In this document: piece by piece, positions 31,732 through 40,541 of the stretch
Position numbering within the stretch: the first letter of the stretch is position 1
Layout: every line of letters starts with the position of its first letter
Source: Neofusicoccum parvum
Lineage: Eukaryota > Ascomycota > Dothideomycetes > Botryosphaeriales > Botryosphaeriaceae
Reading direction: 5' to 3'
Assembly (NCBI GenBank): GCA_020912385.1
Contig: CP087213.1
Span: 1,426,001-1,490,000 of the forward strand
Length of the DNA: 64,000 nucleotides
Made by a program: the position numbers and the translations under genes
The notes under the pieces: model-generated
Databases searched by the model: none
Told to the model about the DNA's origin: nothing
The model's input: the letters and a program-made list of their open reading frames with translations, nothing else

Positions 31732-32316
31732 CAGAGGGTAATACGTCTGACTGAAAACACCCCTTATTTTTTGGAACTTGGGCTGTGGAGCGCTGGGCTT
31801 GCCCATCTACACAGACCACAGTGTCGCCTGTTTAGCACTACTTCGGGCTGACGCGAATCTTGCTTCGATCTCTTGCGTTTCTGTGCTTTTTCGTCAAGAC
31901 ATTCGGCGTGCCCGGGTCCTTGAGGAAGACGCTTCACGCCGCTCCGCCGCAGGCGCTTCAATCCACAGCGTCCCATCGCAAGCGTCTCCAATGGCTAATA
32001 TGACGGTCAGGCAAGCAGACCTTGGTCTCGACAACCCGCTTTCCAGTTGCTTCGGACCACCACGAAACGGTTGTTGGAGCCTTTCCTGGGAGATACACCG
32101 ATCCAAAGGATCCTGAAAGACTGACTCGCCGATCCAGGATACCCTAGCCCATTGGTGAACTACTTTGCTTCTGACGGTTCCGCTGGTCAGGTAAGGTTCT
32201 CGCTGGTGTCGTGGTGTATGGACCGCGCTTGGAAATTAGTCTAGTGTCTATCCACAAACCCACATCTGTACCATGGCCATCCCCAATTATGCACAAACTC
32301 CCACGTCCCGTCCTGT

Positions 32317-32985
32317 TTACAACCCCACCATCAACCCCGCCGCCGCCGTCATCGCCGCAACCACCGCCGCGCTCCAAACCGCCCTCCTCCCCGCCTCCCC
32401 ACCGAACCCACCGGCCGCCCCGCTCGTCCGATTGTACAGCGACAGCGCCCACGACCCACCGCACGCCTCCGTCTCATTCGCCTTGCACGGGATCCCGCAC
32501 GCGCCCTCGGGCAGCTCCGTCGACAGCGACGAGAGGTAAGGAGCGCACCAGCACCTGCAAGACAAGACGCACGTCAGCCTCCGGAGTTCAATCACGTTGG
32601 GGGAGGAAAGAAGGGCCACGCACTCTCTCCCGTACTCCAAGCCGGCGTACTGCACGTCGCCGCAGAAGTTGAAGCACCACTCGGGCGTCATCTTGTCCGT
32701 CGCGTTCATGGTGCCGCCCGACAGCGCGCGCACGCCGCCGCCGTTCGCGTAGCCCTGCGTCTCGTTGAAGCAGCCGGCGTACGTGTAGCCCTTGCTGCCC
32801 TGGTCGACGGCGAGCGTGGCCGAGGGGTAGCCGGTCGAGGTTGACGACGCTGCGGTTGAGCTGCCGGAGGTGGTCGAGGCCGTTGCTGTGGACGCGGAGC
32901 TGGCATGGGTCGTCGTGGTTGACTGCGCGAAGGAGAGGGCGGGGAGGAGGGCGGCGGCGGATAGCCAGGCGAGGATGGAGGCCAT
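32317..32985 (-). CDS. WSC-domain cell-surface protein, probably GPI-anchored
   Basis: Two exons, 32985..32624 and 32554..32317, give 199 aa. The 69-nt intron lies inside the WSC domain (YGRE|CWCAPYL). Residues 1-20 are a signal peptide (MASILAWLSAAALLPALSFA). A Ser/Thr-rich O-glycosylation stretch runs from about 21 to 60. The WSC domain follows with its cysteines: YTYAGCFNETQGYA, WCFNFCGDVQYAGLEYGREC, CWCAP and PCKANETEACGG. The C-terminus is hydrophobic and preceded by small residues and Arg-Arg (GAAGGFGGEAGRRAVWSAAV), which fits a GPI signal; a single membrane span with almost no cytosolic tail is the alternative. True Wsc stress sensors have a cytosolic tail, which is missing here, so a wall-bound carbohydrate-binding role is likelier than signalling. 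Confidence 0.88.
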   Translation of the reverse strand: MASILAWLSAAALLPALSFAQSTTTTHASSASTATASTTSGSSTAASSTSTGYPSATLAVDQGSKGYTYAGCFNETQGYANGGGVRALSGGTMNATDKMTPEWCFNFCGDVQYAGLEYGRECVALLSSPNVIELRRLTCVLSCRCWCAPYLSSLSTELPEGACGIPCKANETEACGGSWALSLYNRTSGAAGGFGGEAGRRAVWSAAVVAAMTAAAGLMVGL

Positions 32986-33438
32986 GGCTGCGGGAGAGGG
33001 TGTTGATCAAGCCAATTCGCGCAGAGAGAGGTGATGGCGACGGGCTGGGGACGCGTGGAGCAGACACGGGCAGGCAATGGGGTTTTTTGGTGTCACCAGG
33101 AGAGCAGAGACGGACGACGACGAAGAAAGGCGACAGCTGGGCGTCGGTGGAGATTAGTGGCTGCCATTGCTGAGCTGAAGCGTGGGAAAATAAGCACGCA
33201 GGAGCAAGGGCGAGGCTATCTGGATACGAGATAGTGGTGGTCGGAAGAAGGCAGGCGTGGCGGCACTTTATCGCCGGACGCAAGCGCGACGGCCCTGGCG
33301 AGGCCTATTTTTACGCGGCCCGCCCGCGGCAGGCGGTGGCGGCTGCCCGGGAGATGCGCCGCCCGCCCTGTCGCGTGGCTCGCCCGATCCGGCTGCTGCG
33401 TGCTCGAAATCCTCAGGTCGTGGCTCGCAGCCAACGCA

Positions 33439-33466
33439 CTGCGGTCTGCGGTCTGCGGTCTGCGGT
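33439..33466 (+). repeat. Heptamer tandem repeat (CTGCGGT x4)
   Basis: Four exact head-to-tail CTGCGGT units lie between the divergent WSC and Zn2Cys6 genes, about 450 bp from each start. Confidence 0.92.
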
Positions 33467-33889
33467 CGGCGATCCAGCACAGCCGCTCGCCGGGCATCGC
33501 CAGACTGGAGGCCAGCCATGGAGGAGGCGCTGACGCTGGCAGGCGAATCCCGTCTTCTGGCCCGACAGGCGCTCCGTCTCCCTCGGTGGGCATTTCGACA
33601 CCGCAGCGTGTGCCTCTCCCCGGACGTGGTGGTGATGCCTGGGGAGGCTCTCAGTTAAATCCTTCGCGTTCCCACGGGCTGCCAGGAGGACCTGAGTGTC
33701 AGCTGAGTGGCGCAGGATCGGAGACTCCGTGGGGCTGTGATCCTGAGCCGGCTTGGCTCTGTACCACCCCACAGCAGCTGAAGAAGGGAGTAATACTGTT
33801 CCGCAGTACAAGGGCGCTCTTGCATCTGGACTCTAGGCGTGAGAGACGAACTGCGCACACGCCGGCCGTTGGACCCCTCGACTGGCTCT

Positions 33890-35250
33890 ATGGAGAGGCG
33901 CAAGAAAACCACCGCCGTGCAGACGCGCAGATCGCATGCCAAGTCGCGTCGCGGGTGCCAGACCTGCAAGCAGAAGCACATCAAAGTATGCCCGCAAGCT
34001 CTCGCCTGCTCCCCTTGAAGCGGCTCGGCAGCGACCGTGGCTAACTGCGCCGGCAGTGCGACGAGCAAGGCCCGCCCTGCGCGAATTGCGTGGCTCGATC
34101 AACCAAGTGCATCTATCCAAAAGCGGAAACCCGCAAATCCGGCTCCTCCGCTCCGTCCGCCTCCAAGCTGACGACTATCTCGCGAGAACTGCCTCCGTGT
34201 CTCTCTCCGGACTCCTCCCCGTCGCGCCGGCTGCTCGAGCTTGAACTGATGCATCGATGGTCGACGCGGACCTATCGGGGAGTCTGCAGCATACCCAGCG
34301 ACTTTCCCTTGATGCAGGTCGAGGTGCCGCGGAAGGGCCTCCAATTCGACTGTCTCTTGAACGGCATCCTTGCTCTCTCTTCGCTCGACATGGCCATGAC
34401 TGCCCAAGGGACCCAGGCTATGGTGTACAATCGCGCAGCCATGGAGTACTACGACAAGTCCATCCAGACCTTCCGAGAAGACATTAACAACATCACTCCC
34501 GAGAACCACGACAGCCTGTATTTTGTCGCGGTTATGATTGGGCTCATCAACATTGCCGCACTGCAGCTCCCGCGGGATGGCGCTAGTGTCCCAAGAGTAC
34601 TCGACCACATACCTGAGATTTTCGATCTTCTTAGAGGCCCCGTCGTGGTCGCCGTGCGGTGCTGGGAATGGCTTGTGGAGAGCACGGAATCGGTTCGCAT
34701 CGTTCTGGCCATGAAAGAGGCCTCGCGAGACGATCTAGATCCCGGCACTCGTGAGGCATTTGCCCGGCTCGAAGCCATCAATGATAGGCTGCACATATCT
34801 ACCGCCGGTCAGCCTGGAGACGATCCAGAGGTGGTCATCCGGGTCCGAGCGCGCGAAACGTACAAGAAGGCCATCGCGCATCTCGAGCGCTGCTTCGCCG
34901 AGGAAGCCAGGGGTTTGATTGACGGCTTTTTGATGGCCTTTCCTGTCTTTGCGGGCGCGCGGGAGTTCATGAAGGCCGTCAGAAAGTCCGAACCGATGGC
35001 TCTCCTGATCCTCATGCACTTCGCAGTTCTCCTGGAGATACACAGTAAGAAGGCCTGGTGGGCTCCTTCGGTGGGAAAGAGACTGGTCATGGAGATTTCG
35101 GATGTCTTGGAAAAGTCAGAGCTTACTCTCGTACCGCAATTTTGGGAAGCTGTGTCATGGGCTCGGCAGCAGATTGGGTGTCCATTCCCGATCGAAGCCG
35201 GTCAACCAGGCGCATTTGAAATCATTGAGATCAATGAACATGTAGAGTAA
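33890..35250 (+). CDS. Zn2Cys6 transcription factor (related to the one at 27.4-29.1 kb)
   Basis: Two exons, 33890..33985 and 34057..35250, give 429 aa with a 71-nt intron (CTAAC branch-like site). The zinc cluster is CQTCKQKHIK joined to CDEQGPPCANCVARSTKC, all six cysteines intact, with basic residues before it (RRSHAKSRRG). The intron lies at the same point as in the other regulator (after the Lys, before CDEQ). The regulatory region contains LLELELMHRWSTRTYRGVCS and CLLNGILALSSLDMAM, the counterparts of the UPC2-like fungal-specific domain. Near the C-terminus both proteins share a Q-V/I-G-C motif (QQIGCPFPIE here). The target genes are unknown. It is divergent from the WSC gene with about 0.9 kb between starts, so joint control is possible. 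Confidence 0.87.
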
Positions 35251-36529
35251 TTGGATTCTGGGAGGGATAACGTGTCAAAATTCGCCTGATTATCTGCGCG
35301 GCAGAACGCGAACGGGCGTCGAGCGGGAGTTCCATTTTCACTGTAGAGCAAAGGAAAGAAATTATCATCAGGACTCTAAACCATATGAAGAATTTGTTTC
35401 TTCTGAAAAGCAATGACTGCCATTGGGATTGGTGGCTGTACCTAGTCTGGGAGAGACCGGTGAGGATAAAATCTTCCCAGGTGATGTCACACTGATCATG
35501 CCAGCATCCGTTAATCTTTGAGAACCCGTCCAAAATAACTCTGTCGGCTCTCTCTCGGGGGGCATGGTGACCACGGTTGCCCAATGGAATACGAAAAATT
35601 GAAGTCAAGTAAGGCTAGGAGGCATGTTTGGTGTTGATGGAGACTGTTGGTGTGATGGAAGAGAGAGACGGGCGGAGACGATGTTTAAATGTTCTGGTAC
35701 AGGCAATCGCAGACCTGACGGCCAATTTTGAGACGACGCCACAGACGCAACTTTCGGGGCTTCAAGTAGAGACCGTGCAGAGGAATTGCGGATGTACGCA
35801 TACCGAAAAGAGAAGGACGGGCATGGTTTGACAGTTGTGACGGCGCTATGAGTAATATGATTGGAGTTCCGGCCACCAAGCAGCAGCCAAAGAGCACCAC
35901 AAGCCAAGATTGATGGAGTTTGCACTGTCAGCTGCGAAATACGCGTACCAGCACTTGGCAGCCTTACCGAACTAGGAAGCGCTTCAGCACGCGTGTTTCA
36001 CAACGCTTTAAGCTACCGATACGCGTATTTCCTAAGTTCCATCATTCCAATAAGAACGCGACCGATCAGCCATCGGACTTCATGGCCTCCGGTAAGGATC
36101 GCAGCCGCGCCATCTGCGTAGCTGGGGAAAAGTAGGTCGACATAAGTAGGCTCGTGCGCCAGCAACAGGACCTAAAAAGATCTATGCCGCAGTGCTAATG
36201 AAAAGAGCTGGTCTCTATTCTCTGCTGAATGCCCAAAGAAGGAAAGAGTCGAAGAACCACTGGTAGGCTTGTGTCAGTGACTACGTGTGTCAGATCAATG
36301 TGCTGACCGAAGGTGGTACAGGCGATTGATTGTCTGTTTGAGGATGTGTTGTGCTGATGAAGTTGACACGGAGAGTATTGCAGTATGCGCGCACTTTCAT
36401 GGGAAATTGAAGTGTGTGCCCGGACGCAAACAGTGAAAAAAAAAATAATTCAAACCCATCCGGGTTAACTCTTCAACTGTCTATGGTGAGTTTGTTGCAT
36501 TGTTTCGCGGGCTAGCCACGCACAGACAT
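35251..36529. other. A+T-richer intergenic stretch, no gene seen
   Basis: This lies between the 3' ends of the convergent Zn2Cys6 and HET genes. Base composition is visibly more A+T than in the housekeeping parts of the window. Frames up to about 125 codons exist on the minus strand but start on non-ATG codons and lack recognisable features. Confidence 0.5.
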
Positions 36530-38467
36530 TCAACCAATCCGCGTCGTCATCACCTCTCCAAGAGTTTCGGCCAGATAACCAAATGGATACCATTCGACTT
36601 CGCATACTCCTACCCTGAAGCTTGTATGCCCATCATGATTCTTTTTGACCAGCAGAAGCGTTGTTGGAATTCGGGTTGACCGCCATCCAAAGGAGGCGTG
36701 GCGGTTCAGCATAATGGCTTGAAAAGTCTCGCCAGACAATTGGCCGTTCATAAGGGAGGTATTGCCTCTCTTGATTTCCGTCGAGTATTTGGCCCCAGTC
36801 AAGTCTCCACACTGGATAACAGCCGTGTCTTCTTCGGGGTACACCTTGACGTCAAAAGTGCACGCCCGAATGTGGATGTAACGAGAGTATGATGAAAGGT
36901 TTTCAGTGAAATCCTTTGCATTAGATTCGCAGCCAAGAAGCTGCAAGGTGCCGTCCCAGCGCTCAGCCCATATTTTTGCGGTGATTCCCGTAGCGGCCTT
37001 GAGTCTGGAGAAAGTCACAGGACCCTGCCAGCCGAGCCAGGACCAAGAAGGATAATCGTGGCGACGATGGGAGAGGTCGTAACCTTGTTCGTGGTCCCAA
37101 AGGAGGGACATTGCTGGAGGACATGTGCAGTGCGATTGTCGCCCTGTAGTCCTGCAGGTTGATCCAACACAGAGCTTGATTTCGATAGCCCATAGATGGT
37201 ATAGCCGCTGCTTTCCTTGTTCGAGAGCATGAAGAATGCCGCTGAAGGCGCTGAGCGCGTCAGATTCGTACGTGAGCATTCGCCGGGAATACTCTTCAAT
37301 AAAATATGAGAAAGGTCTGGTTTCTTCGCCTGTAACATTCGATAGATGCAGGCCGAAGAGTGGTTTCAGTGTGCAGCCGGGGGTGCCATATCTCAAAGGC
37401 ATCTTTAGAACTTCCTGAGCTGTCATGTTTGCACACTCAAATGTGACTTGCTCGGGCGTGAAGAATAGACGCCTTCTTGAAATACAGGCCTCCTGAAAAG
37501 TCCAGCCCCGCTTCATCCACGCAGACTGTGTGATGACATCAGTGTTTGCCTCCACAGAAACAAGTGCGCCATCAGAGGTGGCAACGTAAGATTGGGGTCT
37601 CCTTGGGGTGAGGCCGAGTCCAGGAAGACCGGAATCCGCATTTTCTCCCGCAGCTGCTATAATGGTAACATGGGCATTTGAGTAGATATCGTGCATCTGC
37701 TGGATCTGCTCATGTTTCTCCTCGGCATGGTGTTGGTCAATGCAATATCTGTCAACCCAGAGATATCGCATTCCACTGAGATCCAGTCTTCGGATAAGAT
37801 CAATGGCATCCTCAACGGTCTTGGGAAGGTCAGATGGAAGATGAGTGGTTGGCTCATGGTCCATGAAATCCCACTGCTGCAACGGATCTGGCTCGACGGC
37901 GGTGCCCCAGGTATAACTCAAAGCAGCAAACGTCATGCCAGGCTTGCAAGGAACAATGGAGCAGTCCCAGCAGTCTATAAGCTTCATGCTCCTCGGAAGA
38001 TCACGACTCCCCTGCAGCCTGCAGTTGATGTGGGACAAAGAACAGATAGACAGCCAATGCTTGATTGATTCAATGTCGACGTCATTGGTTCCGAGCTTTT
38101 TGCAGTGGATGTGCCAAGGGGAGCACCACGTGGATGCGTCCTCCGGGCTGGGGGCTTTAACTTCTGGGATCCACCTAAACCATGCTGTGCGTATACATCC
38201 AATTTCTGGAGCATATCGATGCAACGCAACCTTATCGGCAGCTGTTCTGACGAGGTGGTACTGATGTTCATCCTTGGGCTCGACTTGACGTGTGAAGCGG
38301 CTAATGTGGTGACATAGAGCCATGCTCTGGGATGGCCCTTTGAATGGATGGCTTGTCAACCGGGTGCGACAGTAGTCTGGTGGACGGCCTTGTAGGCCTG
38401 GATGCAAAGGGACCAGGGCTGCCTCGGCAGATTCTTGGGCTCGGAGGTGCATAGGCGAAGACTGCAT
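36530..38467 (-). CDS. Heterokaryon-incompatibility (HET) domain protein
   Basis: A single open exon of 645 aa counts from the first ATG at 38467; an internal ATG at 38323 (597 aa) is a reasonable alternative because conserved sequence begins only after it. The HET domain spans about residues 180-330 with its usual blocks: FAALSYTWG, MRYLWVDRYCIDQHH, SNAHVTIIAAAG and AWMKRGWTFQEACISRRRLF. Before it lies the lead-in SICSLSHINCRL..MKLIDC, and after it the typical YESDALSAFSGILHALEQG and HDYPSWSWLGWQGPV. HET proteins trigger cell death or growth arrest when incompatible hyphae fuse, and some relatives have TIR-like folds; the partner is unknown. The frame is intact with no stop or shift. It sits in an A+T-richer island, which suits a fast-evolving accessory gene. 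Confidence 0.9.
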   Translation of the reverse strand: MQSSPMHLRAQESAEAALVPLHPGLQGRPPDYCRTRLTSHPFKGPSQSMALCHHISRFTRQVEPKDEHQYHLVRTAADKVALHRYAPEIGCIRTAWFRWIPEVKAPSPEDASTWCSPWHIHCKKLGTNDVDIESIKHWLSICSLSHINCRLQGSRDLPRSMKLIDCWDCSIVPCKPGMTFAALSYTWGTAVEPDPLQQWDFMDHEPTTHLPSDLPKTVEDAIDLIRRLDLSGMRYLWVDRYCIDQHHAEEKHEQIQQMHDIYSNAHVTIIAAAGENADSGLPGLGLTPRRPQSYVATSDGALVSVEANTDVITQSAWMKRGWTFQEACISRRRLFFTPEQVTFECANMTAQEVLKMPLRYGTPGCTLKPLFGLHLSNVTGEETRPFSYFIEEYSRRMLTYESDALSAFSGILHALEQGKQRLYHLWAIEIKLCVGSTCRTTGRQSHCTCPPAMSLLWDHEQGYDLSHRRHDYPSWSWLGWQGPVTFSRLKAATGITAKIWAERWDGTLQLLGCESNAKDFTENLSSYSRYIHIRACTFDVKVYPEEDTAVIQCGDLTGAKYSTEIKRGNTSLMNGQLSGETFQAIMLNRHASFGWRSTRIPTTLLLVKKNHDGHTSFRVGVCEVEWYPFGYLAETLGEVMTTRIG

Positions 38468-38911
38468 TGACTGCCGGTTCGTCTGATCATGGAGTATCCA
38501 GCCACACTTCGAGGGACAGGTGCTGGACGTGTATGGAAGAAGCGAGGGGAGCGAGGCTGGCGGCCGGCGAGAGCCTTGCTCTTCAGTCAGGCCAGAGTGA
38601 TCGGCGAGCAGAGGCGGTGCAGCTGTGTGGAAGCCTAGCGGAGCCTTGCCATCGCGAATCGGCAGCTGGCTGCTGCATTTTCCAGACCGAGCCAGGCGCC
38701 GCAACGGACATCAGCGAACTGCGAAGTGCAAAGAGGCCATTCTGGCAGAAGCTCGCGGCCTGGCCCGGGAATGCGCTGAGGGTTTCGAGGGTTGAGTTCG
38801 GCAGGCGCAGGGTGTTCTGTTGTGCCGAGCGGCCCTCACGCCACTTTCTCTTTCTCCCCGCGCCTGTGTCGTTCCTCCCTCAACCAGCACCTCACCACCG
38901 CACTCTTGGTG

Positions 38912-39713
38912 ATGAGCAACGCAATCCGCTTCATCGCCTCCAAGGGCAACAAGGCCACTTCCGCCGGCTCCGTCTCTCTCGCGTGCCACGTCAAGCCCGG
39001 CGCAAGCGCCAAGCGCGAGGGCATCATCAGCGTTCTGGACGAGGGCGTCGAGCTGTGTGTATCGGCACAGGCGAAGGAGGGAGAGGCCAACAAGGCCGTG
39101 CAAAAGCTGTTCGCTGAGGTGCGTACTCCGCTCAGCCTTCCCCCCAATCTATCCCCGACCAGAGTGTCGCACGTTATGGGGCGGGCCGCCATGACGCGCT
39201 TATCACTTACCGCACGAGAACCCCCGTCCACGTTGCGCTGTCGCCTGGGAGCGGCCGTAAGTGGACGCGGAGCTGAGAGGTGTGCATTCAGCCGGCGACG
39301 GATGGGACGTTGATGCAGCATGCGTCTGCGGTGCTGAACAGCTGCGTGGGTGTGGAAGGGATGTGTGCTGGCTGGCTTGCTATTAGCTACCTTGCCACCC
39401 TGTCCACCGGCACAAAAAACGCCGTCGTCCGGATGAATGCCCCGATGAGAGCAGTGAGCAGCGCTGAGTGGCTGGTGTCCCCACGTTACACCCACCCCTC
39501 AAATCAAAACTTCCGACGAATCTTGGTTGACGTCTCGTTCTTTTTCTCGCCGCCATTCAGGTTCTCAACGTACCCAAGTCCGACGTGGAAATTGCAAAGG
39601 GAATGAAGTCGCGCGAGAAGACAGTCATGATCCACAACCTGGCCAAAGGCCGCAGTCCAGAGGAGCACATTGAATCAATCCGAAACGCTTTGATTGAAAC
39701 TGTTGAACATTAA
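38912..39713 (+). CDS. DUF167 (YggU/UPF0235) family protein
   Basis: Two exons, 38912..39118 and 39561..39713, give 119 aa, the family's normal size. The core blocks are [40 protein letters not shown] and, after the intron, [20 protein letters not shown]. The small alpha/beta fold is conserved from bacteria to humans, and its biochemical role is not established. The start is the first ATG of the frame. The intron of 442 nt is much longer than the others in the window and contains no frame I would call a gene. The gene is divergent from the HET gene and convergent with the PhiA-like gene. Confidence 0.87.
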
Positions 39714-39946
39714 AATATATCGTAAAATTCTGTCTCCAATCCCGTCTCCGCCACACAAGAGCAGCGTCATCCTCCTTTTTTATATAAAAAAAAGGAGAAA
39801 GTACTAAGGGGTTCCAATTGGTCGTTAACATGGGTGTTTTTTGTTCCATCCAAGTCAGGTATCTCGCTCCATGCATTCAACGCGCTAACAAATTTCCCCC
39901 GGATTCCCATCTGCATCAAAAAGTGATTAAACACTTCATGACACAC

Positions 39947-40541
39947 TTAAGCGTACTGCCAAGCGCCAGCGGTGCCGGTGTAGTTGGAGGTCAGGAAGTC
40001 GAAGCCCAGGCAGGCGGTGTTGTTAGAGTAACCGCCACCGTAGACCTGGTAGGGGAAGGTGCCGTTGGCAGAGGGGCAGGCGATGAAGCCGTTGGTCCAG
40101 CTCAGAATGCCGAAGCCGGAGCTCTGAGAGGTGGTGAAGCCATCAGTGACGGAGCCTTCGGGAATGTAGGCGGAGTGGGCCTGAGTGAAAGAGAGCGAGC
40201 CATCAGGGGCGATGTAGACTGTTGGCATTGTCAGTGCCCATTCTGCTTGTCATGGTCCTTGGACTGGACTTACCCTGCTGGCCACCGGGGACGGCGGTGG
40301 AGAGGCCGAGAGTAGGGTCGCCGCCAGCAAAGACGGTCACATTGCCGGGGTACGGCGCGCAGTCGACGACCTCCGAGGGGCAGTAGGAAGAGGTCTCCTT
40401 GCCAATCCAGAACTTGCTACCGGCGGCGTTGATGGAGCCGTAGTGGATGGGGGAAGCGGAACGAACGGACAGGCCGACGAACTGGCCCAGGGCGGCGGGC
40501 GCAGCGGCGAGGAGGGTAGCGGCAGCAGCGAAGGTCTTCAT
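39947..40541 (-). CDS. phiA: PhiA-like secreted cell-wall protein
   Basis: Two exons, 40541..40274 and 40218..39947, give 179 aa. Residues 1-19 are a signal peptide (MKTFAAAATLLAAAPAALG). The mature part opens with FVGLSVRSASPIHYGSINAA, the hallmark of the PhiA family (Aspergillus phialide-development and cell-wall protein, also reported as an IgE-binding protein). Two to four cysteines (YCPSEVVDC, FIACPS, TACLGF) and N-glycosylation sequons (NVT, NGT, NNT, NYT) are visible. There is no GPI signal, so it should be secreted or held in the wall non-covalently. Aspergillus PhiA is needed for normal conidiophore phialides; its role here is inferred from homology. The promoter side (40542 on) is long. 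Confidence 0.85.

Larger units (their letters stand above)
30922..32316. other. Intergenic stretch with promoter-like structure but no recognised gene
   Basis: The 1.4 kb holds an inverted TATA repeat, hairpins and a possible 5' splice site (annotated separately). A frame at 31778-32116 (+) of 112 codons and a shorter in-frame ATG at 31991 (41 codons, MANMTVRQADLGLDNPLSSC at its start) lie downstream. Neither matches a family I know. Confidence 0.5.

Noticed and set aside
31650..31830. Spliceosomal snRNA (run ATTTTTTGG resembles an Sm site at about 31765)
   Set aside because: The diagnostic U1, U2, U4, U5 and U6 sequences (5'-splice-site pairing, branch pairing, U5 loop) are all absent.
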